Shown here in pieces: positions 13,582 through 22,399 of a DNA stretch of 27,345 bases. Source of the stretch: JBDREF01 sp043820045 (lineage in GTDB: Bacteria > Planctomycetota > Phycisphaerae > Sedimentisphaerales > Anaerobacaceae); assembly GCA_043820045.1 (NCBI GenBank), contig JBDREF010000246.1, positions 1-27,345 of the forward strand, given 5' to 3'. Made by a program: the position numbers and the translations under genes. Every line of letters starts with the position of its first letter. Position 1 is the first letter of the stretch. Under the pieces are notes generated by a model. That model had not been told where the DNA came from, did not search any database, and worked only from the letters and a program-made list of their open reading frames with translations.

Positions 13582-15372
13582 ATGCGAACGGGAAACAGTA
13601 GAATGGATTCCAGTCTAAATGGCTACGAGACAAACAACGGCCGTAACGGCAAGACCGGCCGGCGATTGCTGGTTTGGACCCTGGCAATCGGCGCCGCTTT
13701 GCTCGTATCCTCAGGACCCGCATTCGGCCAGTTTACAGTCCAGCCGATGAAGCTGGATCTTCAAGTAACGGTCGGCAAGCAGGTTGAGTCGGCGATTGAA
13801 ATTCAGAACATCGATCCCAACCAGGCCCACACAATAGATTTTTCACTTACCGAGCTGACCCAGGGTGAAGACGGTTCATGGGAGATCATCGGCCCCAACG
13901 ACATAAGCGATCCGAACTCACCGTTTTTCGGCTTCGATATGTCAAAACTGTCTTCCTGCAGCAAGTGGGTCACTCTGGGCAAGGACAGCGTTACCGTTGC
14001 CCCGCTGCAAGTGGCTCCCGTGCCGATAACGGTAAGGGTCCCTCGCGGCCAGCGCGGCTTCTTCTGCGCGGGCATCCTCGCTTCGATAAGACCCAGGCCG
14101 GAAGTGTCGGATGTAGCTCTGATACTGCAGTTTTTGGTTCCCGTCATAATCGAGATACAAGGCCGGCCGATGCGTAGTCGGGTCGAAGCTACTGAGGTCG
14201 GCATGGAGTACTTTCCGGCCCAGGGGACGCGGCCTGCGACGACGCTGCTTTCAATGCGCATCGCCAACAACGGGCTGACCTTCCCGCGGCTGAATCCCGT
14301 GTCGCGCGTATGGATTTTCACCGAGGGCCACTGGAAGGTACTTGCAACGACGGCATTCCAGGACATAGGCATCATACCAGGAGCCAAGTTGAACATAAAA
14401 ACGAATCTGAATAAATCCCTTCCCAGCGGCAAATACAAAGTGGCCGGAGTGCTCTACGTTGACGGCCAGCGCACGAAAAGGGTCGAAAAGGTGGTCGATT
14501 TTGTCGGCGACGCAACTGTCACCAGGGCTGCAGCGGATGCACCGCTCGACCTGTTCCCGGCTGATGTGGAGATAGAAAACCTCCCCGGAGCCAAGCGCAC
14601 AACGATGATCAAAGTCTATAACGGCGCCGATGAGACGGTCAATGTCAGATTGGGCATGGGATTGCCGGCCGACATTCAGAGCGCCGTCTATCAGGGCGTC
14701 AAGGGAGTGGACCTGGATTGCAGCCGGTGGCTTACAATAGAGCCGCAGCAATTCACGCTCCGAGGCGAGGGCGGGATGCAGAACATAAGCATCACCTCGG
14801 CGATGCCGGAAAATGCAACGGAGTATCCCTGCTATTATTCAGTGCTGGGCCTTTGGGCCACTTATCCCGACGGTCAGAACGCCGGCGTTTCAACCGCAAA
14901 GATAGCCGTGCAGAACAAGAATCTTCAGGCTTCTCCTGCGGCCAGGGCCACAAGACTGGTTCCCAGCGCTCTGAGCGAGTCGAAGTATCTTATAGCAGCC
15001 AACTTTTTCAACAGTGGAATCGCCCAATTCACACCTGTCAAGTGCAAGGCGGCGGTTACAACGGGCACCGACACGATACCCAGAGCAAGCACTTTGCTCA
15101 GCAGCACCGAGCGAGGCCTGATGCTGCCGTTTGAGAACAGGAACTTTTCGGGGGTTCTCGACTTTGCCAACCTGCCGGCCGAAACCTACAGGCTTTCGGT
15201 GGCTTTGGAATATGCCCCGGGTGTATGGGCGACCAAACAGATTGCTATACGAGTAAACATCGAGGGTGATAGAAGAGTCATTGACGTTGTGGGAACGGAG
15301 GAGGAGCTCCCGGAGATCATAGAGATACAATGGAGCAATGTACCGGCAAGCAGATTTTTTGCTAAAGAATGA
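13582..15372 (+). CDS. Exported protein with two tandem chaperone-like Ig halves
   Basis: A 596-residue exported protein with a GGAGG site 6 bases before the ATG. A long n-region (residues 1-28) precedes a hydrophobic signal (RRLLVWTLAIGAALLVSSGPAFG), and the mature part starts near QFTVQP at 50. The two halves share a pattern: a strand-rich start, then CS(K/R)W(V/L)T(L/I) and a second Cys in a Phe/Tyr-rich strand (C126 with C162, and C380 with C417). This resembles PapD/FixG/DUF916-type Ig modules, in which a conserved Trp precedes a 'vP...Y' strand. It ends without a membrane anchor. The secretin gene begins about 70 bases later. A role as a periplasmic chaperone or scaffold for secreted Ig-like subunits is inference; I cannot assign a Pfam family with certainty. 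Confidence 0.8.
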   Translation: MRTGNSRMDSSLNGYETNNGRNGKTGRRLLVWTLAIGAALLVSSGPAFGQFTVQPMKLDLQVTVGKQVESAIEIQNIDPNQAHTIDFSLTELTQGEDGSWEIIGPNDISDPNSPFFGFDMSKLSSCSKWVTLGKDSVTVAPLQVAPVPITVRVPRGQRGFFCAGILASIRPRPEVSDVALILQFLVPVIIEIQGRPMRSRVEATEVGMEYFPAQGTRPATTLLSMRIANNGLTFPRLNPVSRVWIFTEGHWKVLATTAFQDIGIIPGAKLNIKTNLNKSLPSGKYKVAGVLYVDGQRTKRVEKVVDFVGDATVTRAAADAPLDLFPADVEIENLPGAKRTTMIKVYNGADETVNVRLGMGLPADIQSAVYQGVKGVDLDCSRWLTIEPQQFTLRGEGGMQNISITSAMPENATEYPCYYSVLGLWATYPDGQNAGVSTAKIAVQNKNLQASPAARATRLVPSALSESKYLIAANFFNSGIAQFTPVKCKAAVTTGTDTIPRASTLLSSTERGLMLPFENRNFSGVLDFANLPAETYRLSVALEYAPGVWATKQIAIRVNIEGDRRVIDVVGTEEELPEIIEIQWSNVPASRFFAKE

Positions 15373-15443
15373 GGCTCAGTTGCCGATAGTAGGCAATGAG
15401 CTGTAAGACTGCCAGAGATGGCAACAGAAAGGGACGTTGGCTT

Positions 15444-18400
15444 ATGGCGAGGAAAAGAATCCGTAGAATTTTATCGGGCGGTGCGATAGTCCTCAGTGTC
15501 GTGCTATTCTGCACTATGGACATCAGCGTCCAGGCGTTCGAGGCGGAGGCGGTAACCTATACCATCGCCGGCTCGACGGGTGTGAGCGGTGCGACGATGA
15601 AAGGCCTCGTAAACCAGTCGGGTCTGCCTGTAACGACCGATCAAAACGGCTTTTACAGTGCTATCGTCAAGTATGGCTGGAGGGGAACTGTTACGCCGAT
15701 GAAGGAGGGATACACCTTCGAACCGGCGAGCAAAGCCTACGAGAATGTCACCATGGACATGACCAACGAAGACTACGTGCCGAGTCAGTTGACCTTCACG
15801 ATTTCCGGCAGGGCCGGTATGGAAGGTGTGGAAATGAGCGGCCTGCCGGGCAATCCCATAACCGGCGCCGGCGGCACCTACAGCGTCACAGTCGAGTACG
15901 GCTGGACAGGCATGGTTACCCCGATAAAAGAAGGCTATAAGTTCACGCCGGAGAGCAAAACACTCGCCCCGGTTAAAAGCAACCTGACGAACGAGAACTA
16001 CGCGTCCGAGGTGATTACCCTGTTGATTACCGGCTCGGTCGGAGTAGAGGGCGTAACAATGAACGGCCTGACGGGCAACCCCGTCAGCCGCCAGGGAGGC
16101 GTTTACAGCGCCAAAGTCGATTACAACTGGACCGGAACCGTTACCCCTACGAAAGAGGGCTACGATTTCGAGCCGGCTGCAATACCGTATTCCAACATTG
16201 TTGCAGATCAGACAAACCAGGATTATCTCGGCAGAGTAATGACATTTACAATTGCCGGAACAGCCGGCATGGCAGGCGTGGAAATGAAGGGCCTGCCCGG
16301 TAATCCTTTCACCGATCAGAGCGGCTATTACAGCACGACCGTCGAGTACGGGTTCAGCGGAACCGTCACGCCGACGAAGGCAGGCTACAAATTCGTGCCC
16401 GCCAGCAAGATATACTCACCGGTCAAGAGCGACCGGACAAGCGAGAACTACACGGGTGAGACGATTACACTGACAATTTCCGGCAGAGCCGGTATGCCGG
16501 ACGTAGAGATGAACGGCCTGCCGGGAAATCCGATGACCGGCGCCGACGGCAGCTACAGCGTCACCGTTGACTACGGCTGGAACGGCACGGTCACGCCGAT
16601 TAAAGAAGGTTACACTTTCACGCCGGACAGCAAACCGTACCCGGCAGTTACCACAGACATGACTAATCAGAACTACACGGCCCAGAAAATGACCTATACT
16701 ATTTCGGGTTCGACTCTGGTCGGCGGCGTGACATTGACCGGTGTTCCGGGCAAAGCCGTCACCAGCAACACCGACGGAAGCTACACAGCCACCGTCGAGC
16801 ACGGCTGGACCGGAACCGTCAGACCGGCGAAAGAAGGCTACGAATTCGCACCGGCCACTATCCAGTACGACAAAGTCATGATGTCCCAGACAAATCAGGA
16901 CTATACGCCGACGCTGCTGCAACTGAAGATTACCGGCTCGATAATCTCGAACCAGGGGCGGCCCGTCGCAGACGTATCTATCCTGGCGGACAACAACGGC
17001 GGCTCGACCGTAACCAACGCAAACGGCGAATATGAGCTGCAGACCGGCTACGGCTGGAACGGCACTGTTACACCGATGAAGGACGGCTATACTTTCAATC
17101 CGCCAAACAAGAGATATGCCGCCGTAACCAGGGAACAGACCAACCAGAAGTTCATGGCGGTCGCCAAGATGTTCACCATAACCGACAGCGTGAAGATGGG
17201 CAACGTGCCCGTCGAGGGCGTCACGGTGACCGCGATCGATGCTACAGGCGCCGTGGACACCACCGTTACGGATTCCAAGGGCAGTTTTACCGTCAAGGTG
17301 CCCTACAACTGGAGCGGCGACGTTGCAATCTCAAAGGCTGGCTTCAGATTCAATCCGCCCAGCATGCCGTATTCCAACGTCATGACCGATATGGAGCGCG
17401 GCGTGCAGAAATTACCGCCACCGCCGCCGCCCACACAGGCGCCGCCGACACAGGTAACGCCAAGACAGGCACCGCCCACTCAGGCGCCGCCTACTCAGGT
17501 ACCGCCCACTCAGACAGTGCCGGGGCAGGTCCCGCCTGCGCAGCCTGATGTGAGCGTACCCGGTGGACCTACTCCTCCTCCCTCAGTGGCTGAGGAGCCC
17601 CAGACGGAAATTGAGAAACAAATAGCAGCGATGCGAAAACAACTGGAGGAAGCATTAGCCCAGAAACAGGCGGCCCCGGTAACGCAGGGACCTCCGGTAG
17701 CACCGGGTCAGCGGCTCATTACGAACCAGTGGATTGACGGGGACCTGGCACTGGAAGTGCTGCCCGCGATTGCACAGGATGCAGGCGTCACCATTATCCC
17801 GGACGAGACCGTCGTGGGCCTGGTGACCGCTAAGCTCGAGAATGTACCGCTCGATATGGCGCTCGAAATCGTTCTTGCAGGCACTAACTACGTCGTCAAG
17901 AGAACGCCTTACTATTACCTGGTTGCTTCGGCAGGCATTGCGGACCCGATGTTCGAGAGGATGAGCGAGACACGCAGGTTTACAATGAACTATATTACGG
18001 CCCAGGCGGCAGTCGGACTGCTGGCCACGCCGTTCAAGAGTTATGCCCAGGCCGAAGTCGGTGCGCCGGGGGTCGATACGTACACAGTGGTCGTCACCGC
18101 GCCGCCGGAAATGGCCGAGCGCATCATGGAGGACCTGAAAAAGATCGACAAGCTGCCTGCTCAGATTCTGTTGGACGCGCGAATCGTCGTGATGGAACGC
18201 GGCGACCTGCTGAACCTTGGCGTCGAGTGGGGCTGGCCCAATATCCAGGCCGGAGTCTTCGCTTCGGACCATTATAACAGGGGCACAACCGTGTTCCCGG
18301 ACTTCGGCGGCAAGGCGCCCTGGGGCATCCAGATGGGCTACGCACCTGATGCAACATTTACAAACGCCCTGCAGTTATCGCTGAACCTTCTGGCCCAGAA

Positions 18401-19028
18401 CAACGAGGCGACAATACTCTCCAAGCCTCAGGTACTGGCCCAGGACGGCAAGCAGGCACAGATGCAGGTCACTACCGAAGAGTATTACTTCCTGCAGGCA
18501 CCGTCGCAGCTCGGCGCCTTCTATCAGAGTTCTCAGTTAGAGACAGTCGAGTCGGGTACCACTCTGACCATCACCCCGCATATCGGGGATAGCAACGATA
18601 TTACCCTGCAAATTGCGGTTGAGGTCAGCGACAGCATCCCGCGAGGCCAGGGAAATGAGCTTCCGGTTGTCACCAGGCGCAAGGCCGACAACGTCGTACG
18701 TATCAAAGACGGCGGAACCGTCGCGCTGGCCGGTCTCTCGGAGAATCGGACCCGCATCGACAAGAGACGGGCCCCGGGCCTGAGCAATCTGCCGCTAATA
18801 GGAGACTTGTTTAAGAATTCGAACGATCAAAATTCCAGCAGGGAAATCGCCGTGTTCGTCACGGCACGCATCGTGCCTCAGAACTATAAGCAGCAGGCGC
18901 GAATGCCCGAAACGCCCGCGAGCATGAGTGGTATGGGCATGACTCCCGGTATGCCGGCTCCAAGTCTGCCGCAGGGACAAGATTTCAAGTCGGCCCTTAG
19001 ACAGAGCATGTCACGCCAGACCAGATAG
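15444..19028 (+). CDS. Secretin with eight N-terminal beta-sandwich repeats
   Basis: An outer-membrane secretin of 1194 residues from ATG 15444 (AAAGGGA site at 15428-15434); an in-frame ATG at 15396 would add 16 residues before the signal. After the signal (MARKRIRRILSGGAIVLSVVLF...), eight repeats of 75-84 residues (15552-17411) carry GW-x-GTVTP-x-KEGY-x-F-x-P and TN-x-DY motifs, as in carboxypeptidase-regulatory-like surface domains. A PPT(Q)-rich hinge and a short coiled coil (about 17412-17690) follow. Then come an STN/N0-like domain (17715-17935), an N1-like domain (FTMNYITAQAAVGLL ... VVVTAPPEMAERI), and the secretin core with ATILSKPQVLAQDGKQAQMQ, TLTITPHIGDSN, VRIKDGGTVALAGL and LSNLPLIGDLFK. 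Such a repeat array on a secretin is unusual. Confidence 0.92.
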   Translation: MARKRIRRILSGGAIVLSVVLFCTMDISVQAFEAEAVTYTIAGSTGVSGATMKGLVNQSGLPVTTDQNGFYSAIVKYGWRGTVTPMKEGYTFEPASKAYENVTMDMTNEDYVPSQLTFTISGRAGMEGVEMSGLPGNPITGAGGTYSVTVEYGWTGMVTPIKEGYKFTPESKTLAPVKSNLTNENYASEVITLLITGSVGVEGVTMNGLTGNPVSRQGGVYSAKVDYNWTGTVTPTKEGYDFEPAAIPYSNIVADQTNQDYLGRVMTFTIAGTAGMAGVEMKGLPGNPFTDQSGYYSTTVEYGFSGTVTPTKAGYKFVPASKIYSPVKSDRTSENYTGETITLTISGRAGMPDVEMNGLPGNPMTGADGSYSVTVDYGWNGTVTPIKEGYTFTPDSKPYPAVTTDMTNQNYTAQKMTYTISGSTLVGGVTLTGVPGKAVTSNTDGSYTATVEHGWTGTVRPAKEGYEFAPATIQYDKVMMSQTNQDYTPTLLQLKITGSIISNQGRPVADVSILADNNGGSTVTNANGEYELQTGYGWNGTVTPMKDGYTFNPPNKRYAAVTREQTNQKFMAVAKMFTITDSVKMGNVPVEGVTVTAIDATGAVDTTVTDSKGSFTVKVPYNWSGDVAISKAGFRFNPPSMPYSNVMTDMERGVQKLPPPPPPTQAPPTQVTPRQAPPTQAPPTQVPPTQTVPGQVPPAQPDVSVPGGPTPPPSVAEEPQTEIEKQIAAMRKQLEEALAQKQAAPVTQGPPVAPGQRLITNQWIDGDLALEVLPAIAQDAGVTIIPDETVVGLVTAKLENVPLDMALEIVLAGTNYVVKRTPYYYLVASAGIADPMFERMSETRRFTMNYITAQAAVGLLATPFKSYAQAEVGAPGVDTYTVVVTAPPEMAERIMEDLKKIDKLPAQILLDARIVVMERGDLLNLGVEWGWPNIQAGVFASDHYNRGTTVFPDFGGKAPWGIQMGYAPDATFTNALQLSLNLLAQNNEATILSKPQVLAQDGKQAQMQVTTEEYYFLQAPSQLGAFYQSSQLETVESGTTLTITPHIGDSNDITLQIAVEVSDSIPRGQGNELPVVTRRKADNVVRIKDGGTVALAGLSENRTRIDKRRAPGLSNLPLIGDLFKNSNDQNSSREIAVFVTARIVPQNYKQQARMPETPASMSGMGMTPGMPAPSLPQGQDFKSALRQSMSRQTR
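15552..17411 (+). repeat. Eight in-gene tandem repeats, mostly 225 bp
   Basis: Unit starts are 15552, 15789, 16014, 16239, 16464, 16689, 16917 and 17169. Units 2-5 are exactly 225 bp (75 residues), unit 6 is 228, and units 1, 7 and 8 are 237, 252 and 243. The strict length of the central units indicates recent duplication or continuing recombination, while units 7 and 8 are diverged. Confidence 0.93.
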
Positions 19029-19054
19029 GAACGATTAGCAGGGAGAAAAAAACT

Positions 19055-19435
19055 GTGAAGGCAATCACATACAAATCGAGAGACCGCAGTGTGATGATTG
19101 CATTGACGCTGTCGGCGATTCTGGTCCTTGGCGCGGTCGGTTGTGCACGCAGATCGACCATTCAGGTCGTACCTGTCAGCAACCGCCACGTGCTTGAACT
19201 CAACGCCGACGACGTCGTGCAGGTCATGCGACGGGCAGGCTTCTCAGACACCCAGATTCTCGAACACGGTCCGGATCTGCACAGCGGCCTGGCAGAGTCG
19301 GGAGCAGTGCAAATCAAGATTAAGAACACAGTGGAAGCTGTCTTTGCCATCAACGGTGACTCTGTGTACATCAGCACTCGTCTGCGGGGCCACTTCATCT
19401 ACAACGTGAATACGGGCTGGACAAGCGGCGGGTAA
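19055..19435 (+). CDS. Probable small lipoprotein next to the secretin
   Basis: A 126-residue protein from a GTG start with GGGAG at 19041-19045; it begins 26 bases after the secretin stop, so the two are co-transcribed. The N-terminus has a charged region, a hydrophobic stretch (VMIALTLSAILVLGAVGC) and a lipobox-like AVGC with Cys30 as the lipidation site. The mature part is beta-rich, with no further Cys. Secretins often depend on a small outer-membrane lipoprotein (pilotin) for targeting and assembly, and the position here fits that. It is not similar enough to PilW, GspS or MxiM for me to name, so the pilotin role is an inference. An ATG at 19094 is possible but would shorten the n-region. 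Confidence 0.75.
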   Translation: MKAITYKSRDRSVMIALTLSAILVLGAVGCARRSTIQVVPVSNRHVLELNADDVVQVMRRAGFSDTQILEHGPDLHSGLAESGAVQIKIKNTVEAVFAINGDSVYISTRLRGHFIYNVNTGWTSGG

Positions 19436-19794
19436 CGTCCCGACGTACCAACAGAACAAAGCTCGTAAGAAGCCGGCGGAGGTTCTCCGTCAACTCCGGC
19501 CGACCCTCCCCAACGAGAAACCATCGGGGGCCAAACGCTCGCACATATCGCCTGCACCTCTTCCTCCGTATCAGCCGCAGGACCCGACCCGATGAAAAGC
19601 TCTTGATATCGCCTCGGCGCCGGCTTACAGACGCTCAACTGCCAAATTGGCACTGGTCCCAGGATGCAGAAGCCGCGTAAAAACCTGTTAAAACAGCAAT
19701 TACGGTTTTAGTCCGTTCCGGCACGCTGTTTGCACTTATTCAAATTCGAGTACCTGTAATTGAGATTTTGCCTGCGCAGAGAAAGAGGTTAGTC
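19436..19794. other. Intergenic region before clpB
   Basis: There is no gene in these 359 bases. A short dyad CTGTT/AACAG lies at 19685-19696. I see no CIRCE element (TTAGCACTC-N9-GAGTGCTAA) and no clear sigma-32 promoter. TTGCAC at 19730-19735 with TGTAAT 19 bases on is a weak promoter candidate. Confidence 0.4.
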
Positions 19795-22374
19795 ATGAAA
19801 TTCGATAAATTCACATTGAAAGCCCAGGAAGCATTAGCGACCGCCCAGCAGATCGCGATGGCCAAATCCAACACGGTCTTGTCATCGCTGCATTTGCTCA
19901 GCGCCGTTTGCAGCGACGACGAAGGGGTCGCCGTCCAGATTCTCAAGAAGATCGGAGCTAATGTTTCGCGAATCAGGGAGATGACCGACAGCGAGCTTAA
20001 TCGGCTGCCGCAGGGCAAGGGCGACACGCAGCTCATGCCGGACCCGGCCCTCAGCCAGGTTGTTCTCGACGCCCAGAACCGCGCCGATGCTATGGGCGAC
20101 GAGTACTTGAGCGTCGAGCACGTTTTCATTTCGCTTGCTTCGGTACAGAGCGACGCCAAAGAGATTCTGCAAGTCAATTCGATTACGCCCGAGCAAATCG
20201 AGACTGCGTTGAAGGAGATACGCGGCCCCGAAAAGATAACCGACTCAAACCCAGAGGACAAATACAAGGCGCTGGAACGCTACGGGATCGACCTTCTGGA
20301 TATGGCCCGCAAGGGAAAGCTCGACCCGGTCATCGGTCGAGACGAAGAGATACGGCGGTGCATGCAGGTTCTCAACCGCCGTACAAAGAACAATCCCGTT
20401 CTGATAGGCGAGCCCGGCGTCGGCAAGACCGCCATCGTCGAAGGACTCGCCCAGCGGATAGTCGCCGGTGACGTCCCCACCGGCCTGAAGAACAAAAGAG
20501 TCATCGCTCTGGACATGGGTGCGCTGATAGCGGGCACGAAATTCCGAGGCGAATTCGAGGACCGGTTCAAGGCCGTACTTAAGGAAGTTATCGCGGCCCA
20601 GGGGCAGATAATACTCTTCATCGACGAGCTGCACACCATCGTGGGCGCCGGCAAGGCCGAAGGTGCGGTTGACGCCGGCAACCTGCTCAAGCCCTCGCTC
20701 GCCCGCGGCGAGCTGCGATGCATCGGGGCCACTACCATTGACGAGTATCGAAAGTACCTGGAAAAAGACGCGGCGCTGGAAAGACGCTTCCAGCCGATCG
20801 TGATCGATCCGCCGAACGTCGAAGAAACCATAGCCATCCTCCGGGGGCTGAAGGACCGGTACGATGCGCATCACGGCGTCCGAATAACCGACGCGGCGCT
20901 CGTTGCGGCGGCGACACTTTCGAATCGCTATATCACCGACCGCTGGCTGCCGGACAAGGCGATAGACCTGATCGACGAGTCGGCCTCGAAGCTGCGAATC
21001 GAAAACGATTCGCTGCCGGCGGAACTGGACGGCATCCGAAGAAAAATCGTCCAGCTCCAGATCGAACGCGAGGCCCTAAAGAAGGAAAGCGACGAGGCAA
21101 GTAAAGAACGGCTGAAAAACACGGAAAAGCAATTAGTCACACTGGAAAAACGCGACAAGGAAATGACCGCCCAGTGGGAAGGCGAAAAGGGCGAAATAGA
21201 CCAGATAAAATCCCTCAAGCAGAAACTCGAAGACGCCCATCGTCAGTTCGAGGACGCCCAGCGCAGAGGCGACCTCGAAACCGCCGCCCGGCTGAAATAT
21301 GAGACCATAACAAACCTGAAAAAAGAACTGGAAGAAAAGGAGCAGCAGCTTTCAAAATCCGACAGCGCCATAATCCGCGACGAGGTGACCGAAGAACACA
21401 TCGCCGAGGTCGTCTCGAAATGGACGGGAATACCGATTGCCAAGTTATTGAGCGGAGAGCGCGAACGGCTGATGAAAATGGAGGATGCGATCCGCAAGCG
21501 GGTGGTCGGCCAGGATGAAGCGGTCGCCGCGCTGAGCAACGCCGTGCGCAGGAGCCGCTCCGGCTTATCGGACCCCAACCGGCCAATAGGAACATTTTTA
21601 TTCCTCGGCCCTACCGGCGTGGGCAAGACCGAGCTGTCCAAGGCACTCGCCAACTTCCTGTTCAACGACCCGCACTCGATGGTCCGAATCGACATGAGCG
21701 AGTTCATGGAGCAGCATTCCGTCGCCCGGCTTATCGGCGCTCCTCCCGGCTACGTCGGCTACGAGGAAGGCGGACGGCTCACCGAAGCGGTCCGGCGAAA
21801 ACCTTACTCCGTGATCCTTCTGGACGAGATCGAAAAAGCCCACCCGGACGTCTTCAACGTGCTGCTGCAGGTCTTCGACGACGGGCGGCTGACCGACGGA
21901 AAAGGCCGTACCGTCGATTTCAAGAACACTGTCATAATCATGACCAGCAACATCGCCAGCCAGCAGATTCAGCAGCTCACCGAGGAATCCGGCGCCGACT
22001 GGGAAATCGAGGCCCACGTCAAAGACACGCTAAGACAGGTCTTCAAGCCGGAGTTCCTCAACCGAATCGACGAGATAATCGTCTTCCACATGCTCCGCAA
22101 AGACGACCTGCTGAAGATCGTCGATATTCAGCTCGACGACCTGGCCGGGCGTCTGGGCGCCCGCAGCATCAGCGTCGAGTTTACCGATGCGGCCCGCGCA
22201 CAGATCATGGATGAGGGCTACGACCCCGTCTTCGGCGCAAGGCCCCTGAAGCGGACGATCCAGCAGAGACTGGAGAACCCGCTGGCCGCCGAGCTTCTCG
22301 CCGGAAAATTCTCCGACGGGGACGCAATAAGAATCGACGCCGACACCCACAAATTCAATTTCGAGAAGGTCTAA
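19795..22374 (+). CDS. clpB: ATP-dependent disaggregase ClpB
   Basis: An 859-residue Hsp100 protein that pulls polypeptides out of aggregates together with DnaK. The start is ATG 19795 (MKFDKFTLKAQEALATAQQ) behind AAGAGG; a TTG nine codons earlier is unlikely. Domains: Clp N-domain pair (1-145), AAA-1 with Walker A GEPGVGKT (205-212) and Walker B ILFIDELHT (near 276), a coiled-coil M domain (about 395-525, rich in Glu/Lys/Arg), AAA-2 with Walker A GPTGVGKT (605-612) and Walker B ILLDEIEKAH (D677), and sensor-2 GARPLKR (R816). The length is normal for ClpB. The M domain separates it from ClpA and ClpC. The next gene starts 25 bases after its stop. Confidence 0.97.
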   Translation: MKFDKFTLKAQEALATAQQIAMAKSNTVLSSLHLLSAVCSDDEGVAVQILKKIGANVSRIREMTDSELNRLPQGKGDTQLMPDPALSQVVLDAQNRADAMGDEYLSVEHVFISLASVQSDAKEILQVNSITPEQIETALKEIRGPEKITDSNPEDKYKALERYGIDLLDMARKGKLDPVIGRDEEIRRCMQVLNRRTKNNPVLIGEPGVGKTAIVEGLAQRIVAGDVPTGLKNKRVIALDMGALIAGTKFRGEFEDRFKAVLKEVIAAQGQIILFIDELHTIVGAGKAEGAVDAGNLLKPSLARGELRCIGATTIDEYRKYLEKDAALERRFQPIVIDPPNVEETIAILRGLKDRYDAHHGVRITDAALVAAATLSNRYITDRWLPDKAIDLIDESASKLRIENDSLPAELDGIRRKIVQLQIEREALKKESDEASKERLKNTEKQLVTLEKRDKEMTAQWEGEKGEIDQIKSLKQKLEDAHRQFEDAQRRGDLETAARLKYETITNLKKELEEKEQQLSKSDSAIIRDEVTEEHIAEVVSKWTGIPIAKLLSGERERLMKMEDAIRKRVVGQDEAVAALSNAVRRSRSGLSDPNRPIGTFLFLGPTGVGKTELSKALANFLFNDPHSMVRIDMSEFMEQHSVARLIGAPPGYVGYEEGGRLTEAVRRKPYSVILLDEIEKAHPDVFNVLLQVFDDGRLTDGKGRTVDFKNTVIIMTSNIASQQIQQLTEESGADWEIEAHVKDTLRQVFKPEFLNRIDEIIVFHMLRKDDLLKIVDIQLDDLAGRLGARSISVEFTDAARAQIMDEGYDPVFGARPLKRTIQQRLENPLAAELLAGKFSDGDAIRIDADTHKFNFEKV

Positions 22375-22399
22375 CCGTCACTGACTGAAGGAGTCTGTT

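Noticed and set aside
15396..15443. ATG 15396 as the secretin start
   Set aside because: It has no good ribosome-binding site and would put 16 polar residues before an otherwise normal signal peptide; ATG 15444 has AAAGGGA at good spacing.
19640..19794. CIRCE or sigma-32 heat-shock control before clpB
   Set aside because: No TTAGCACTC-N9-GAGTGCTAA dyad and no CTTGAA/CCCCAT pair could be found in the gap.
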